Shown here: piece by piece, positions 27,258 through 35,395 of the stretch | How positions within the stretch are numbered: the stretch's first letter is position 1 | Layout: the number at the start of each line of letters is the position of its first letter | From: JAJEFO01 sp965208685 | GTDB lineage: Bacteria; Pseudomonadota; Alphaproteobacteria; Rhodobacterales; Rhodobacteraceae | DNA: 64,000 bases | NCBI GenBank assembly: GCA_965208685.1 | Contig: CBDBPL010000007.1 | Location: 4,774,001-4,838,000 of the forward strand | Reading direction: 5' to 3' | The notes under the pieces: model-generated | Seen by the model: only the letters and a program-made list of their open reading frames with translations | Databases searched by the model: none | Told to the model about the DNA's origin: nothing | Made by a program: the position numbers and the translations under genes

Positions 27258-27644
27258 TCAGTCGCCGCTCAAGTCGTCGAGAATCGGGCAATCCGGCCTT
27301 GCATCGCCTGCGCAGCTGGCGACCAGGTGTGCCAACGTGTCCCGCAGGGACTGAAGGTCGGCGATCTTGCCTTCGATGCCCGCGAGATGACGCTCGGCGA
27401 TCTCGCGGACTTCCGAGCTTGACCGCGTTTCGTCCTCGTAGAGCGCGAGAAGCGCCCGGCAATCTCCGATCGAGAAGCCGAGAGCACGTGACCGCCCGAG
27501 GAAATTCAGCTTGTGGAGATCGGCCTCGGCAAACACGCGATATCCGTTTTCGCTCCGGACCGGCCGCACGAGCCCGATTTCCTCGTAGTACCGGATTGTC
27601 TTGACCGGCAGGCCGGTCGCCTTGGCCACTTCGCCAATGTTCAT
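27258..27644 (-). CDS. cueR: Copper-responsive MerR regulator CueR
   Basis: MerR-family activator, 128 residues. The N-terminal winged helix (MNIGEVAKATGLPVKTIRYYEEIGL) is followed by the dimerisation helix and a metal loop with Cys111 and Cys119 (CAGDARPDC), the C-x7-C spacing of Cu(I)/Ag(I) sensors, with Ser75-77 at the position of the CueR Ser77. It distorts the over-long promoter spacer of its targets on binding Cu(I). Its ATG overlaps the copA stop (ATGA), so sensor and pump are made from one transcript and autoregulated through the promoter at 29871-29901. Confidence 0.93.
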   Translation of the reverse strand: MNIGEVAKATGLPVKTIRYYEEIGLVRPVRSENGYRVFAEADLHKLNFLGRSRALGFSIGDCRALLALYEDETRSSSEVREIAERHLAGIEGKIADLQSLRDTLAHLVASCAGDARPDCPILDDLSGD

Positions 27645-29863
27645 GCGAGCGCTCCCTCCGAGCGGCGCAGCCTGAGCGCGTTGGTCACGACGGCGACACT
27701 GGAAAGCGCCATGGCCGCCGCTGCCAGCATCGGTGACAACAGGATGCCGAATGCAGGATAGAGCGCACCCGCCGCGACCGGGATCAGCAGGATGTTGTAG
27801 CCGAATGCCCAGGCCAGGTTCTGCCGGATGTTCCGCATCGTGTCGCGGCTGAGGCCGATGGCCGTGACGACGCCTTGAGGATCGCCGGACATCAGGACCA
27901 CGTCGGCGGTTTCCATCGCGACGTCGGTGCCGGTGCCAATGGCGATGCCCACATCCGCCGATGCGAGTGCCGGCGCATCGTTGATTCCGTCTCCGACGAA
28001 GGCAATCGTGCCTGAGCGCGCAAGATCTTGGATGACGGCAACCTTGGCTTCCGGCAGGGCATCCGCGAAGACCTCCCCGATTTCCAGTCGTTGCGCCACC
28101 GCCTCCGCCGCGTCACGACCGTCGCCCGAGATCATGGCAACGCGATGACTGCCGGCATTCAGGGCGCTGACCGCGTCAATGGCGGTGTCCTTCACCGGGT
28201 CCGCGACCGACAGAACGGCCGCCAGCCGGTCGCCGATTGCGACGAAGAATGCGGTCTCGCCCTGCCGGGCGCGCTCTCCGGCCGCATCCGCCAATGCTGA
28301 GATGTCAATCCCGGCCTCGGTCATCATCCGCGCCGAGCCGACCCGCACGAGCCGGTGCCCGGCCGTCGCCATGACGCCACGACCGGACAGCGACCGGAAG
28401 CCCTCGGCCTCCGGCCATTCCTCGACGGCATTCGTGACGGCATGTGCGAGGGGATGTCCGGACAGCGCCTCGACCGCTGCCGCGGCCTTGAGCACTTCCG
28501 AGCGTTCAAACCCGTCCGTGACCTCCACGTGTTCCAGATGGGGCGCCCCTGCGGTCAGCGTGCCCGTCTTGTCGAAGGCGACCGTGTCGACGCGGTTCAG
28601 GCGCTGCAGCGCGTCGCCTTGCCGAAACAGCACGCCGAGTTCCGCGGCTCGTCCGGATCCGGCCATGATCGACGTCGGCACGGCGAGACCCATGGCGCAG
28701 GGACAGGCCACGATCAGTACGGAAACGCCGGCGACTAGTGCGAGCTCCGGCGCGAAGAAAAGCCAGGTCGCGACAGTTCCGGCGGCGACCAGAATGACGG
28801 CGGGAACGAACCAGGCGGTGACCTGATCGACCAGCGCTTCCACGGGAAGGCGCGCGCCCTGCGCGTCTCGTACCATCTGCACGATGCTCGCCAGGACCGT
28901 GTCGCGACCGACCCGTGTCGCGCGGACCAGGAGTGCGCCTTCGCCGTTCACGGTTGCGCCGGTGACGACGTCTCCGACAGCCTTGATGGCAGGCAAGGGT
29001 TCGCCGGTCAGCATGCTTTCGTCGACCAGCGAACTGCCTTCCACGACGATCCCGTCCACGGGAATCCGCTCGCCGGGGCGTACGCGGATCCGGTCGCCAG
29101 GCTGGAGACGTTCGATCGGGCGATCTTCGTCAACGGTCTCCGTCACGACCCTGGCAAATCGCGGCTGAAGCCCGATCAGGGCCTGGATCGCCGATCCCGC
29201 CTTTCCCTTGGCTCGCGCTTCCAGCAACCGGCCGAAGAGGATCAGCACGATGATCACTCCTGCCGCCTCGAAATAAACGGCCCGTCCGCTGGCCGGGAGA
29301 AGGGAGGGCAGGAACGTTGCCACGGTCGAGAACCCGAATGCCGCCGAAGTTCCCAGCGCGACCAGCGCGTTCATGTCGGGGCGACCTCGCAGCAGGGTCG
29401 GGACGCCGCTTTCGAGGAACCGGCGGCCGGGTCCTGCCAAGGCGGCTCCAACGAGCAGGAACTGCAGGATCCAGCTCGTCTGAACGCCGATTGCTTGCGC
29501 CACGAAGTGATGCGCGGGCGGATAGACGTGGCCCCCCATCTCGACCAGGAAGACCGGCAGGACCAGAACCGCGGCAACCAGCGTGTCGCGGGCGAGCAGG
29601 GTGGCTTCTTCCCGCCCGTCCCGTTCGGGGAGGTCCCAGGAGTCGATGTCCATTTCATAGCCCGAACGCTCTGCGGCCTCCTGGACGCTGCGCGGGGTCA
29701 CGGGGCCGTTCGTGGTAAGCGTTGCGCTTGCATCCGCGAGATTGACTCGCGCTTCCTGGACACCTGGAACGGCGGCGAGTGCGGCTTCCAGCCGCGCCTT
29801 GCAGGATGCGCAATGGAGTCCCGTGACCCGGAATCGCTGCGTTGACTGAACCGTTCCTGCCAT
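27641..29863 (-). CDS. copA: Copper-exporting P1B-type ATPase CopA
   Basis: Cu(I) efflux ATPase, 740 residues from the ATG at 29863 (an ATG four codons upstream at 29875 is the alternative). One N-terminal heavy-metal domain (GLHCASCKARLE, Cys18 and Cys21), eight helices, the transport-site CPC (VACPCAMGLA), phosphorylated DKTGT, TGE (LTGEPLP), nucleotide-binding HP (SGHPLA) and GDGINDAPAL are all seen. Only one metal domain is present where many CopA have two. The shorter start is preferred because the CueR-type promoter places the transcript start on its first base. Encoded directly before cueR. Confidence 0.94.
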   Translation of the reverse strand: MAGTVQSTQRFRVTGLHCASCKARLEAALAAVPGVQEARVNLADASATLTTNGPVTPRSVQEAAERSGYEMDIDSWDLPERDGREEATLLARDTLVAAVLVLPVFLVEMGGHVYPPAHHFVAQAIGVQTSWILQFLLVGAALAGPGRRFLESGVPTLLRGRPDMNALVALGTSAAFGFSTVATFLPSLLPASGRAVYFEAAGVIIVLILFGRLLEARAKGKAGSAIQALIGLQPRFARVVTETVDEDRPIERLQPGDRIRVRPGERIPVDGIVVEGSSLVDESMLTGEPLPAIKAVGDVVTGATVNGEGALLVRATRVGRDTVLASIVQMVRDAQGARLPVEALVDQVTAWFVPAVILVAAGTVATWLFFAPELALVAGVSVLIVACPCAMGLAVPTSIMAGSGRAAELGVLFRQGDALQRLNRVDTVAFDKTGTLTAGAPHLEHVEVTDGFERSEVLKAAAAVEALSGHPLAHAVTNAVEEWPEAEGFRSLSGRGVMATAGHRLVRVGSARMMTEAGIDISALADAAGERARQGETAFFVAIGDRLAAVLSVADPVKDTAIDAVSALNAGSHRVAMISGDGRDAAEAVAQRLEIGEVFADALPEAKVAVIQDLARSGTIAFVGDGINDAPALASADVGIAIGTGTDVAMETADVVLMSGDPQGVVTAIGLSRDTMRNIRQNLAWAFGYNILLIPVAAGALYPAFGILLSPMLAAAAMALSSVAVVTNALRLRRSEGALA

Positions 29864-29870
29864 GCTTTGC

Positions 29871-29901
29871 GACATAAAGGTTCCAGTGACTGGAAGGTCA
29901 A
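29871..29901 (-). promoter_or_regulatory. CueR-type copA promoter
   Basis: On the minus strand, TTGACC (29901-29896) and TATGTC (29876-29871) are separated by 19 bp, the over-long spacer characteristic of MerR-family promoters. The spacer is filled by the dyad CCTTCCAG-TCA-CTGGAACC, close to the known CueR box. The -10 element ends seven bases before the A of the ATG at 29863, so the mRNA may be leaderless. Confidence 0.82.
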
Positions 29902-29935
29902 GGCCGGGGATTTCAGGCGGACAAGGAGATTGTGC

Positions 29936-29978
29936 TTGACTTTATTGCGAACGGGTCGCAAGTATATCGCAATTGCGA
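29936..29978 (+). promoter_or_regulatory. Metal-regulator palindromes upstream of the Mn/Fe transporter
   Basis: A -35-like TTGACT (29936-29941) is followed by a 17-bp palindrome TTGCGA-N5-TCGCAA (29945-29961) and a second perfect palindrome TCGCAATTGCGA (29967-29978). Both share the GCAA/TTGC core of alphaproteobacterial Fur/Mur-type boxes. They occupy the promoter of the sitA-like gene, so Mn- or Fe-dependent repression by Mur/Fur or Irr is likely; which protein binds cannot be told from sequence. Confidence 0.6.
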
Positions 29979-30007
29979 ATTATTCTCAATACAGGGTGCG
30001 CGATTCG

Positions 30008-30982
30008 ATGCCCACGAGGCGGACATTCTTGAAGGGATTGGGTGGCGGCGCTCTCGTCTCCGGCCTGCCGGCGCCTGTCGTCGCCGCGGCGACGGGCCGA
30101 CCGCTCAAGGTCGTGGCCACGACGGGCATGATAGCTGATACGGCACACCGGATCGGCGGCAACCTGGTCGAGGTCAAGGCCCTGATGGGCCCGGGTGTCG
30201 ATCCGCATTCCTATCGCCAGACCCGTACGGACATCGTCGCGACGGCGAAGGCGGATCTCGTGCTCTGGAACGGTCTCTACCTGGAGGCCCAGATGGAGGA
30301 CGTGCTTGCCGAGCTCGCTCGTCGCGTTCCGGGCGTCGCGCTTGCCGAGGCCGTTCCGGCGGGTCGCAGGATCGCGCATGACGACTACAAGAACCGCTTT
30401 GACCCGCATGTCTGGATGGATCCAGGACTCTGGCGCCTTGTTGCGCATGCCGCGCGCAACGCCCTGTCTGCGGTGAAGCCTGACGGCGCCGACGCGTTTG
30501 CCGCGAACACGGATGCGTTTCTCGCGGAGCTTGATCGCCTGGATGCCTACAGTTCCAGGGTTCTCTCGACAGTGCCGGAGGCGGCACGGGTGCTGGTGAC
30601 GGCACATGACGCCTTCAACTATTTCGGCCGCGCCTACGGTTTCGAAGTCGTGGGCATCCAGGGAATCTCTACCGAGAGCGAAGCCGGCCTGAACCGCATG
30701 ACCGAGCTGGTCGACCTCATCGTCGAACGCAGGATTGCGACGGTCTTCGTCGAGAGCTCGGTCTCGGACCGGCTTGTTCGCGCGCTGGTCGAAGGAGCGG
30801 CCGCGGCAGGCTGGAACGTTCGCATTGGCGGCGAGCTCTATTCCGACGCGATGGGCGCCGCCGGAACCTACGAAGGCACCTATGTCGGAATGATCGATCA
30901 CAACGTGACCGTCATCGCAGACGGACTCGGCGGAAACGTCCCGGCACGCGGCATGTCCGGACGGTTGAGCGCGGGGAGCTGA
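30008..30982 (+). CDS. Mn/Fe ABC transporter solute-binding protein (SitA/MntA-like)
   Basis: Cluster A-I metal-binding lipocalin-free periplasmic protein, 324 residues. A Tat signal is present (TRRTFLKGLGGG, twin Arg at 4-5), implying export in folded, possibly metallated, form. Metal ligands expected for the fold are in place: His in DPHSY, His in DPHVWMDP, Glu in VFVESS and Asp in LYSDAMG. Glu rather than a third His, and the absence of a His-rich loop, favour Mn(II)/Fe(II) over Zn(II). It heads a four-gene operon with an ATPase and two permeases, as in sitABCD, and diverges from copA. Confidence 0.9.
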   Translation: MPTRRTFLKGLGGGALVSGLPAPVVAAATGRPLKVVATTGMIADTAHRIGGNLVEVKALMGPGVDPHSYRQTRTDIVATAKADLVLWNGLYLEAQMEDVLAELARRVPGVALAEAVPAGRRIAHDDYKNRFDPHVWMDPGLWRLVAHAARNALSAVKPDGADAFAANTDAFLAELDRLDAYSSRVLSTVPEAARVLVTAHDAFNYFGRAYGFEVVGIQGISTESEAGLNRMTELVDLIVERRIATVFVESSVSDRLVRALVEGAAAAGWNVRIGGELYSDAMGAAGTYEGTYVGMIDHNVTVIADGLGGNVPARGMSGRLSAGS

Positions 30983-30986
30983 CGCC

Positions 30987-31790
30987 ATGCAGGCACGGCT
31001 TGAAGACGTGGCCACGCGCGACGCGCGCGAACGGGCGGATCAGGACAGCCCGCTCGTCCTTCGCGGCATTACGGTCGCCTACGACCAGAAGCCGGCGGTG
31101 TTTTCCGTCGACGCCACGTTCCGGTCCGGCAAGATCACCGGAATCATCGGGCCGAACGGCGCCGGCAAGTCCACGCTGCTCAGGGCTGCGCTTGGCGTCG
31201 TCAAGCCGCTTGCGGGACGGGCGACGTTCTTTGGAACGACGCTTGCCCTGAGCCGTGACCGCGTTGCCTATGTCCCGCAGCGTGCAAGCGTCGACTGGGA
31301 CTTTCCGGCACGGGTCGTCGATGTCGTGGCCCAGGGTCTCTACAGGCGCCTGGGCCTTCTCGGACGCTTCGGCCGCGACCACGACGGGATGGTCATGGCC
31401 GCGCTTGAGCGCGTCGGCATGGAGGACTTTGCCGCGCGCCAGATCGGCCAGCTTTCGGGCGGGCAGCAACAACGCGTGTTCCTCGCACGCGCCCTTGCGC
31501 AGGACGCGCGGCTCTACCTTCTCGACGAACCCTTCGCAGGCGTCGACGCGGCAACCGAAAGGGCGATCATCAAGGTGCTGAAGGCGCTTCGGTCGGAAGG
31601 CGGCACGGTGATCGCGGTGCACCACGACCTGTCCACGGTCGAAGAGTATTTCGACGAGGTGCTGGTACTGAACGTCCGCAAGATCAGCGGCGGTCCGGTC
31701 GAGGCCGCATTCACGCCCGAAGCGCTGGATACCGCCTATGGCGGGCGCCTGGAGCCGGGCATGCGGGTTCCGCGGAAAGAGCTTGCCTGA
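30987..31790 (+). CDS. Metal ABC transporter ATP-binding protein (SitB-like)
   Basis: Cytoplasmic ATPase of the metal importer, 267 residues. Walker A GPNGAGKST, signature LSGGQQQR, Walker B LYLLDEP and the H-loop His in VIAVHHDL are all seen, and YVPQRASVDWDFPARVVDVV is typical of manganese/zinc/iron importer ATPases. An N-terminal tail of about 20 residues (rich in Arg and Asp) precedes the domain. It starts 4 bp after sitA and ends 5 bp before the first permease gene. Confidence 0.93.
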   Translation: MQARLEDVATRDARERADQDSPLVLRGITVAYDQKPAVFSVDATFRSGKITGIIGPNGAGKSTLLRAALGVVKPLAGRATFFGTTLALSRDRVAYVPQRASVDWDFPARVVDVVAQGLYRRLGLLGRFGRDHDGMVMAALERVGMEDFAARQIGQLSGGQQQRVFLARALAQDARLYLLDEPFAGVDAATERAIIKVLKALRSEGGTVIAVHHDLSTVEEYFDEVLVLNVRKISGGPVEAAFTPEALDTAYGGRLEPGMRVPRKELA

Positions 31791-31795
31791 GACCG

Positions 31796-32998
31796 ATGCT
31801 GCGTGACGCGCTGACGTTCCAACTTGGCTACAACGCCACGCTCGTGACCGTCGCCGCGGTGCTGCTGGGAATCGCGGCGGGCGTCACCGGCACCTTCCTG
31901 TTCCTGCGCAAGCGCGCGCTTGTCAGCGACGCGATCGCGCATGCCACGCTGCCCGGAATCGGCCTTGCCTTCATCATGCTCACGCTTTCCGGCCATGACG
32001 GGCGTCACCTGCCCGGGCTGCTTGCCGGCTCCGCGCTCACCGCGATGTCCGGCCTGTTCGCCGTCCAGTGGCTTGCCTCCCGCACGCGCCTTTCCGAGGA
32101 TGCCGCCATCGGCGCCGTCCTGTCGGCCTATTTCAGCCTCGGCATCGTCCTGCTGACCGTCATCCAGACCATGTCGACCGGACAGCAGGCCGGTCTCGAG
32201 AGTTTCCTCCTGGGCTCCACCGCAGGCATGCTACTTTCTGACGCGATCCTGATTGCGCTTGGCGGCCTGCTTGTCGTCGCCCTCGTCTTTCTCTTGCGCC
32301 GCCCTATGTCGCTCGTGTCCTTCGATCCCGGGTTCGCTTCCACAAGTGGCGTGCGGCTTGATCGGATCGACCTGACGATGATGGGACTGGTGCTGGGTGT
32401 CACCGTCGTCGGGCTGAAGGTCGTCGGACTCATCCTTGTCGTCGCGCTTCTCATCATTCCGCCGGTAACCGCGCGTTTCTGGACAAACCGGGTCGAACTG
32501 GTCGTGCTTCTTGCAGGTGCATTCGGGGGCATCTCGGCCTGGCTTGGCGCCGGACTTTCCGCCAGCGCACCGGACCTGCCGACCGGTCCGCTGATCGTCC
32601 TCGTGAGCTTTGGCGCGTTTGCGATCTCAATGGCGTTCGCGCCCCGCCGCGGCCTGCTTTCTTCGCTTGTCCGCCATCGCCGGTTCCAAACCGGAGTCCA
32701 TGTCCGGCAGGGGCTCTTGGCCTTGGCCCAGGGTCAGCCGATCTACGAACCGTTGACGATTCGCCTGCTCAGGGGCCGAGGCCTTGCCCGGGCGGATGGC
32801 ATGCCGACAAGGGAGGGCGCCATACGGGCGGCCCGAGCGCTCCGAGACGAGAAGCGCTGGGAAATCGCGCGTGCCACGCCCGCGCTCGAACTTGCAGCCG
32901 CACGCTACGACGGCCGAACCCGGATCGAGGAAGTCCTGACGGCCGATCAGATCGCCGAGATCGATCGCAGGATCGGCCCGCCGGAGGCCGTGCAATGA
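31796..32998 (+). CDS. Metal ABC permease with C-terminal winged-helix-like extension (SitC-like)
   Basis: ABC-3 family permease (400 residues). Residues 1-285 form the usual eight-helix channel (RKRALVSDAIAHATLPGIG near the start, VGLKVVGLILVVALLIIPP late). The remaining 110 soluble residues (RQGLLALAQGQPIYEPLTIR through EEVLTADQIAEIDRRIG) are absent from plain permeases and look like a DtxR/MntR-type winged-helix fragment seen in some metal permeases. This could sense cytoplasmic metal or gate the pore; it is unlikely to bind DNA while membrane-tethered. The end overlaps the next permease start by four bases. Confidence 0.88.
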   Translation: MLRDALTFQLGYNATLVTVAAVLLGIAAGVTGTFLFLRKRALVSDAIAHATLPGIGLAFIMLTLSGHDGRHLPGLLAGSALTAMSGLFAVQWLASRTRLSEDAAIGAVLSAYFSLGIVLLTVIQTMSTGQQAGLESFLLGSTAGMLLSDAILIALGGLLVVALVFLLRRPMSLVSFDPGFASTSGVRLDRIDLTMMGLVLGVTVVGLKVVGLILVVALLIIPPVTARFWTNRVELVVLLAGAFGGISAWLGAGLSASAPDLPTGPLIVLVSFGAFAISMAFAPRRGLLSSLVRHRRFQTGVHVRQGLLALAQGQPIYEPLTIRLLRGRGLARADGMPTREGAIRAARALRDEKRWEIARATPALELAAARYDGRTRIEEVLTADQIAEIDRRIGPPEAVQ

Positions 32999-33900
32999 AC
33001 GGCGCGGACTTTGTCGCCTTTTCGCTGACTCCCTTGTTGATCGGCAGCCTTGCCGCACTGGCCTGCGCGCTGCCCGGCAACTTCCTGGTCCTGAGGCGGC
33101 AGGCGCTGGTTGGCGACGCGATCAGCCACGTCGTCCTGCCGGGCATCGTGCTTGCGTTCCTGGTGACCGGCACGATCTCGACCTGGCCGATGCTGCTCGG
33201 TTCCGCCGCCGCCGCCATCGTGGCCGTCGTGCTGATCGAGGCCATTCGCCGGTTCGGTCGTATCGAGCCCGGCGCGGCCATGGGCGTGGTCTTCACGGCG
33301 ATGTTCGCGGCCGGCGTTCTGGCTCTTGAGCGGTCCGACACGTCCGGAGTCCATCTTGATGTCGAGCACGCCCTGTTCGGCAATCTCGAGAGCCTGATCT
33401 GGCTGGACGCAACCGGCTGGGAGTCGCTTTCGGATCCGGTGGCGCTTGCCGGCCTTCCGCCGGAACTGTTCCGGATCAGCCTGGTGACCCTTGCCGTCGT
33501 GCTGGGTCTTGCCGTCTTCTGGCGCCCGCTGGCGATTTCCACCTTCGACGAAGGCTTCGCAAAGACGCTGGGCCTTCCGGTGCGGGCAATCGGGCTCGGC
33601 ATCGTGATCGTGTCGGCGCTCGCGGCCGTTGCGGCATTTGACGCCGTTGGCTCAATCATCGTGATTGCCATGTTCATCTGTCCGCCGGCTGCCGCACGCC
33701 TGATGACGAACCGTCTCGGCATCCAGGTGGCTTGGTCCGCCGCCTTTGCGCTCATCGCGGCGGTGCTCGGATTCACGCTCGCCGGCAGCGGACCGGCCTG
33801 GTTTGGATCCGAGAATGCGGTGAGCGCAGCCGGCATGGTCGGAACCGTGTCTGGCGTGATCCTTGCATGTGCCGCCCTGTTCGGCCCGGCGCGGAACTGA
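32995..33900 (+). CDS. Metal ABC transporter permease (SitD-like)
   Basis: Second ABC-3 permease (301 residues) of the Mn/Fe importer, forming a heterodimer with the preceding subunit. About eight hydrophobic helices are visible, with LRRQALVGDAISHVVLPGIV and FDAVGSIIVIAMFICPPAAARL as family landmarks. Unlike its partner it has no C-terminal extension. Its start overlaps the previous stop (ATGA). It is convergent with urtE, only 37 bp away, with no clear terminator between them. Confidence 0.92.
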   Translation: MNGADFVAFSLTPLLIGSLAALACALPGNFLVLRRQALVGDAISHVVLPGIVLAFLVTGTISTWPMLLGSAAAAIVAVVLIEAIRRFGRIEPGAAMGVVFTAMFAAGVLALERSDTSGVHLDVEHALFGNLESLIWLDATGWESLSDPVALAGLPPELFRISLVTLAVVLGLAVFWRPLAISTFDEGFAKTLGLPVRAIGLGIVIVSALAAVAAFDAVGSIIVIAMFICPPAAARLMTNRLGIQVAWSAAFALIAAVLGFTLAGSGPAWFGSENAVSAAGMVGTVSGVILACAALFGPARN

Positions 33901-33937
33901 TCGCTTCTGCCGTGATCGTCCGGGCCGGGCGGCCTTG

Positions 33938-34651
33938 TCATGTTGCGGATCCGTCCTGGACGGACACTTTGGCCAGCAGTTCGTTCCGGGGGATGCAGTC
34001 CCTCGCTCCGGAATGGATGACCTCGCCTCGGCGCAGCACGACGATGCGGTCTGCCAGCTCGAAGGCGAAATCGAAGTACTGCTCCACCAGCACGATCGCC
34101 ATGTTGCCGCTTTCGCGCAGCTTGCGGATCACCTCGCCGATCTGCTGGATGACATTGGGCTGGATGCCTTCGGTCGGCTCATCCAGCAGCAGCAGCCTGG
34201 GCCGCGTGATCAGTGCGCGGGCGATGGCCAGCTGCTGTTGCTGGCCGCCGGAAAGATCGCCGCCCCTGCGGTCCAGGATCCTTGAGAGGGCCGGGAACAT
34301 CTCGATCACTTCGTCCGGTATCCGGTGCTCTGCTCGCGGCAGGCAGGAAAAGCCGGTCTCGAGGTTCTCTCGCACCGACAGCAGGGGGAAGATCTCGCGG
34401 CCCTGCGGCACAACTCCGACGCCCTTCTGCGCGAGTTCGTGGGCGGGCAGCACGCCCAGTTCCTCGCGATCTAGCACCATCGACCCGCCGGAGCGTGGAT
34501 GGCTCCCGGAAATTGCTCGGATCAGGCTGGTCTTGCCCACGCCGTTGGTGCCCATGATGCAGGTGATCTCGCCGGCCTTCGCCTCGAACGAGATTCCGTT
34601 GAGTATCTGCGAGTGACCGTAGTGCAGGGTGAGATCGGCAATCTTCAGCAT
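33938..34651 (-). CDS. urtE: Urea ABC transporter ATPase UrtE
   Basis: LivF-type ATPase (237 residues), last gene of urtABCDE. It begins MLKIADLTLHYGHSQIL and contains Walker A GTNGVGKT, Q-loop VPQGREIFPLL, signature LSGGQQQQ, Walker B LLLLDEPTEGIQP and the H-like VEQYFDFA, where the branched-chain family has EQ. GTNGVGKTS and EGIQPNVIQQIG distinguish UrtE from LivF. It powers high-affinity urea import together with UrtD; start 3 bp after urtD. Confidence 0.94.
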   Translation of the reverse strand: MLKIADLTLHYGHSQILNGISFEAKAGEITCIMGTNGVGKTSLIRAISGSHPRSGGSMVLDREELGVLPAHELAQKGVGVVPQGREIFPLLSVRENLETGFSCLPRAEHRIPDEVIEMFPALSRILDRRGGDLSGGQQQQLAIARALITRPRLLLLDEPTEGIQPNVIQQIGEVIRKLRESGNMAIVLVEQYFDFAFELADRIVVLRRGEVIHSGARDCIPRNELLAKVSVQDGSAT

Positions 34652-34654
34652 CGC

Positions 34655-35395
34655 TCAACGTCCCAGGTACACATCGATCACCTCCTGATTCGCCGTCACG
34701 TGATCGAGACTGCCTTCGGCCAGGACCGCTCCCTCGTGCAGAACCGTCACCTTGCAGCCCAGGCGGCGCACGAACTCCATGTCGTGTTCGATCACCACCA
34801 CCGCGCGGGACTTCGCTGCCTCGACCAGGAGCGCGGTGGTGTGCTCGCGTTCTGCGGGGGTCATGCCTGCGGCCGGCTCGTCAATCAGCATGAGCTTCGG
34901 CTCTTGCGCGAGCAGCATGCCGATTTCCAGCCATTGCTTCTGGCCATGGCTCAACTCGCCCGACTTGCGGTCCAGGGCATCCAGAAGCCCGATTTCTCCG
35001 GCCAGCTCCTGCACTCGGTCAAGGTCCTCTCTCCCTGGGCGGTAGAAGAGGACCTGCAGCGGCCCGCGTGCATTGCGGAGCGCCATCAGCAGGTTTTCCC
35101 GCACGGTCTGGTCTTCGAACACGGTGGGCTTCTGGAACTTGCGGCCGATGCCCTCGCGGGCAATCCGTGCCTCGGACAGCCCCAGCAGCGAAATGTTTGC
35201 GTCACCCCACAGGATCCGGCCTTCGTCCGGTCTTGTCTTGCCCGTGACAATGTCCATGAAGGTTGTCTTTCCCGCGCCGTTGGGACCGATGATGGCGCGC
35301 AGTTCCGCCTCGCCGATGGCGAAACTCAGGCTGTTGATCGCCCTGAAGCCGTCGAAGGTGACGGAGACGCCGGAGACCTCGAGAAGCGTGCTCAC
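34655..35395 (-). CDS. urtD: Urea ABC transporter ATPase UrtD
   Basis: LivG-type ATPase (246 residues) from a GTG at 35395 that overlaps the urtC stop; a longer upstream frame merely reads through urtC in another frame. Walker A GPNGAGKTT, GRKFQKPTVFEDQTVREN, signature ELSHGQKQWLEIG, Walker B LMLIDEPAAGMTP and the H-loop VIEHDMEFV are present. SHGQKQWLEIGMLLAQ is diagnostic of UrtD. It pairs with UrtE as the nucleotide-binding heterodimer. Confidence 0.95.
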   Translation of the reverse strand: MSTLLEVSGVSVTFDGFRAINSLSFAIGEAELRAIIGPNGAGKTTFMDIVTGKTRPDEGRILWGDANISLLGLSEARIAREGIGRKFQKPTVFEDQTVRENLLMALRNARGPLQVLFYRPGREDLDRVQELAGEIGLLDALDRKSGELSHGQKQWLEIGMLLAQEPKLMLIDEPAAGMTPAEREHTTALLVEAAKSRAVVVIEHDMEFVRRLGCKVTVLHEGAVLAEGSLDHVTANQEVIDVYLGR

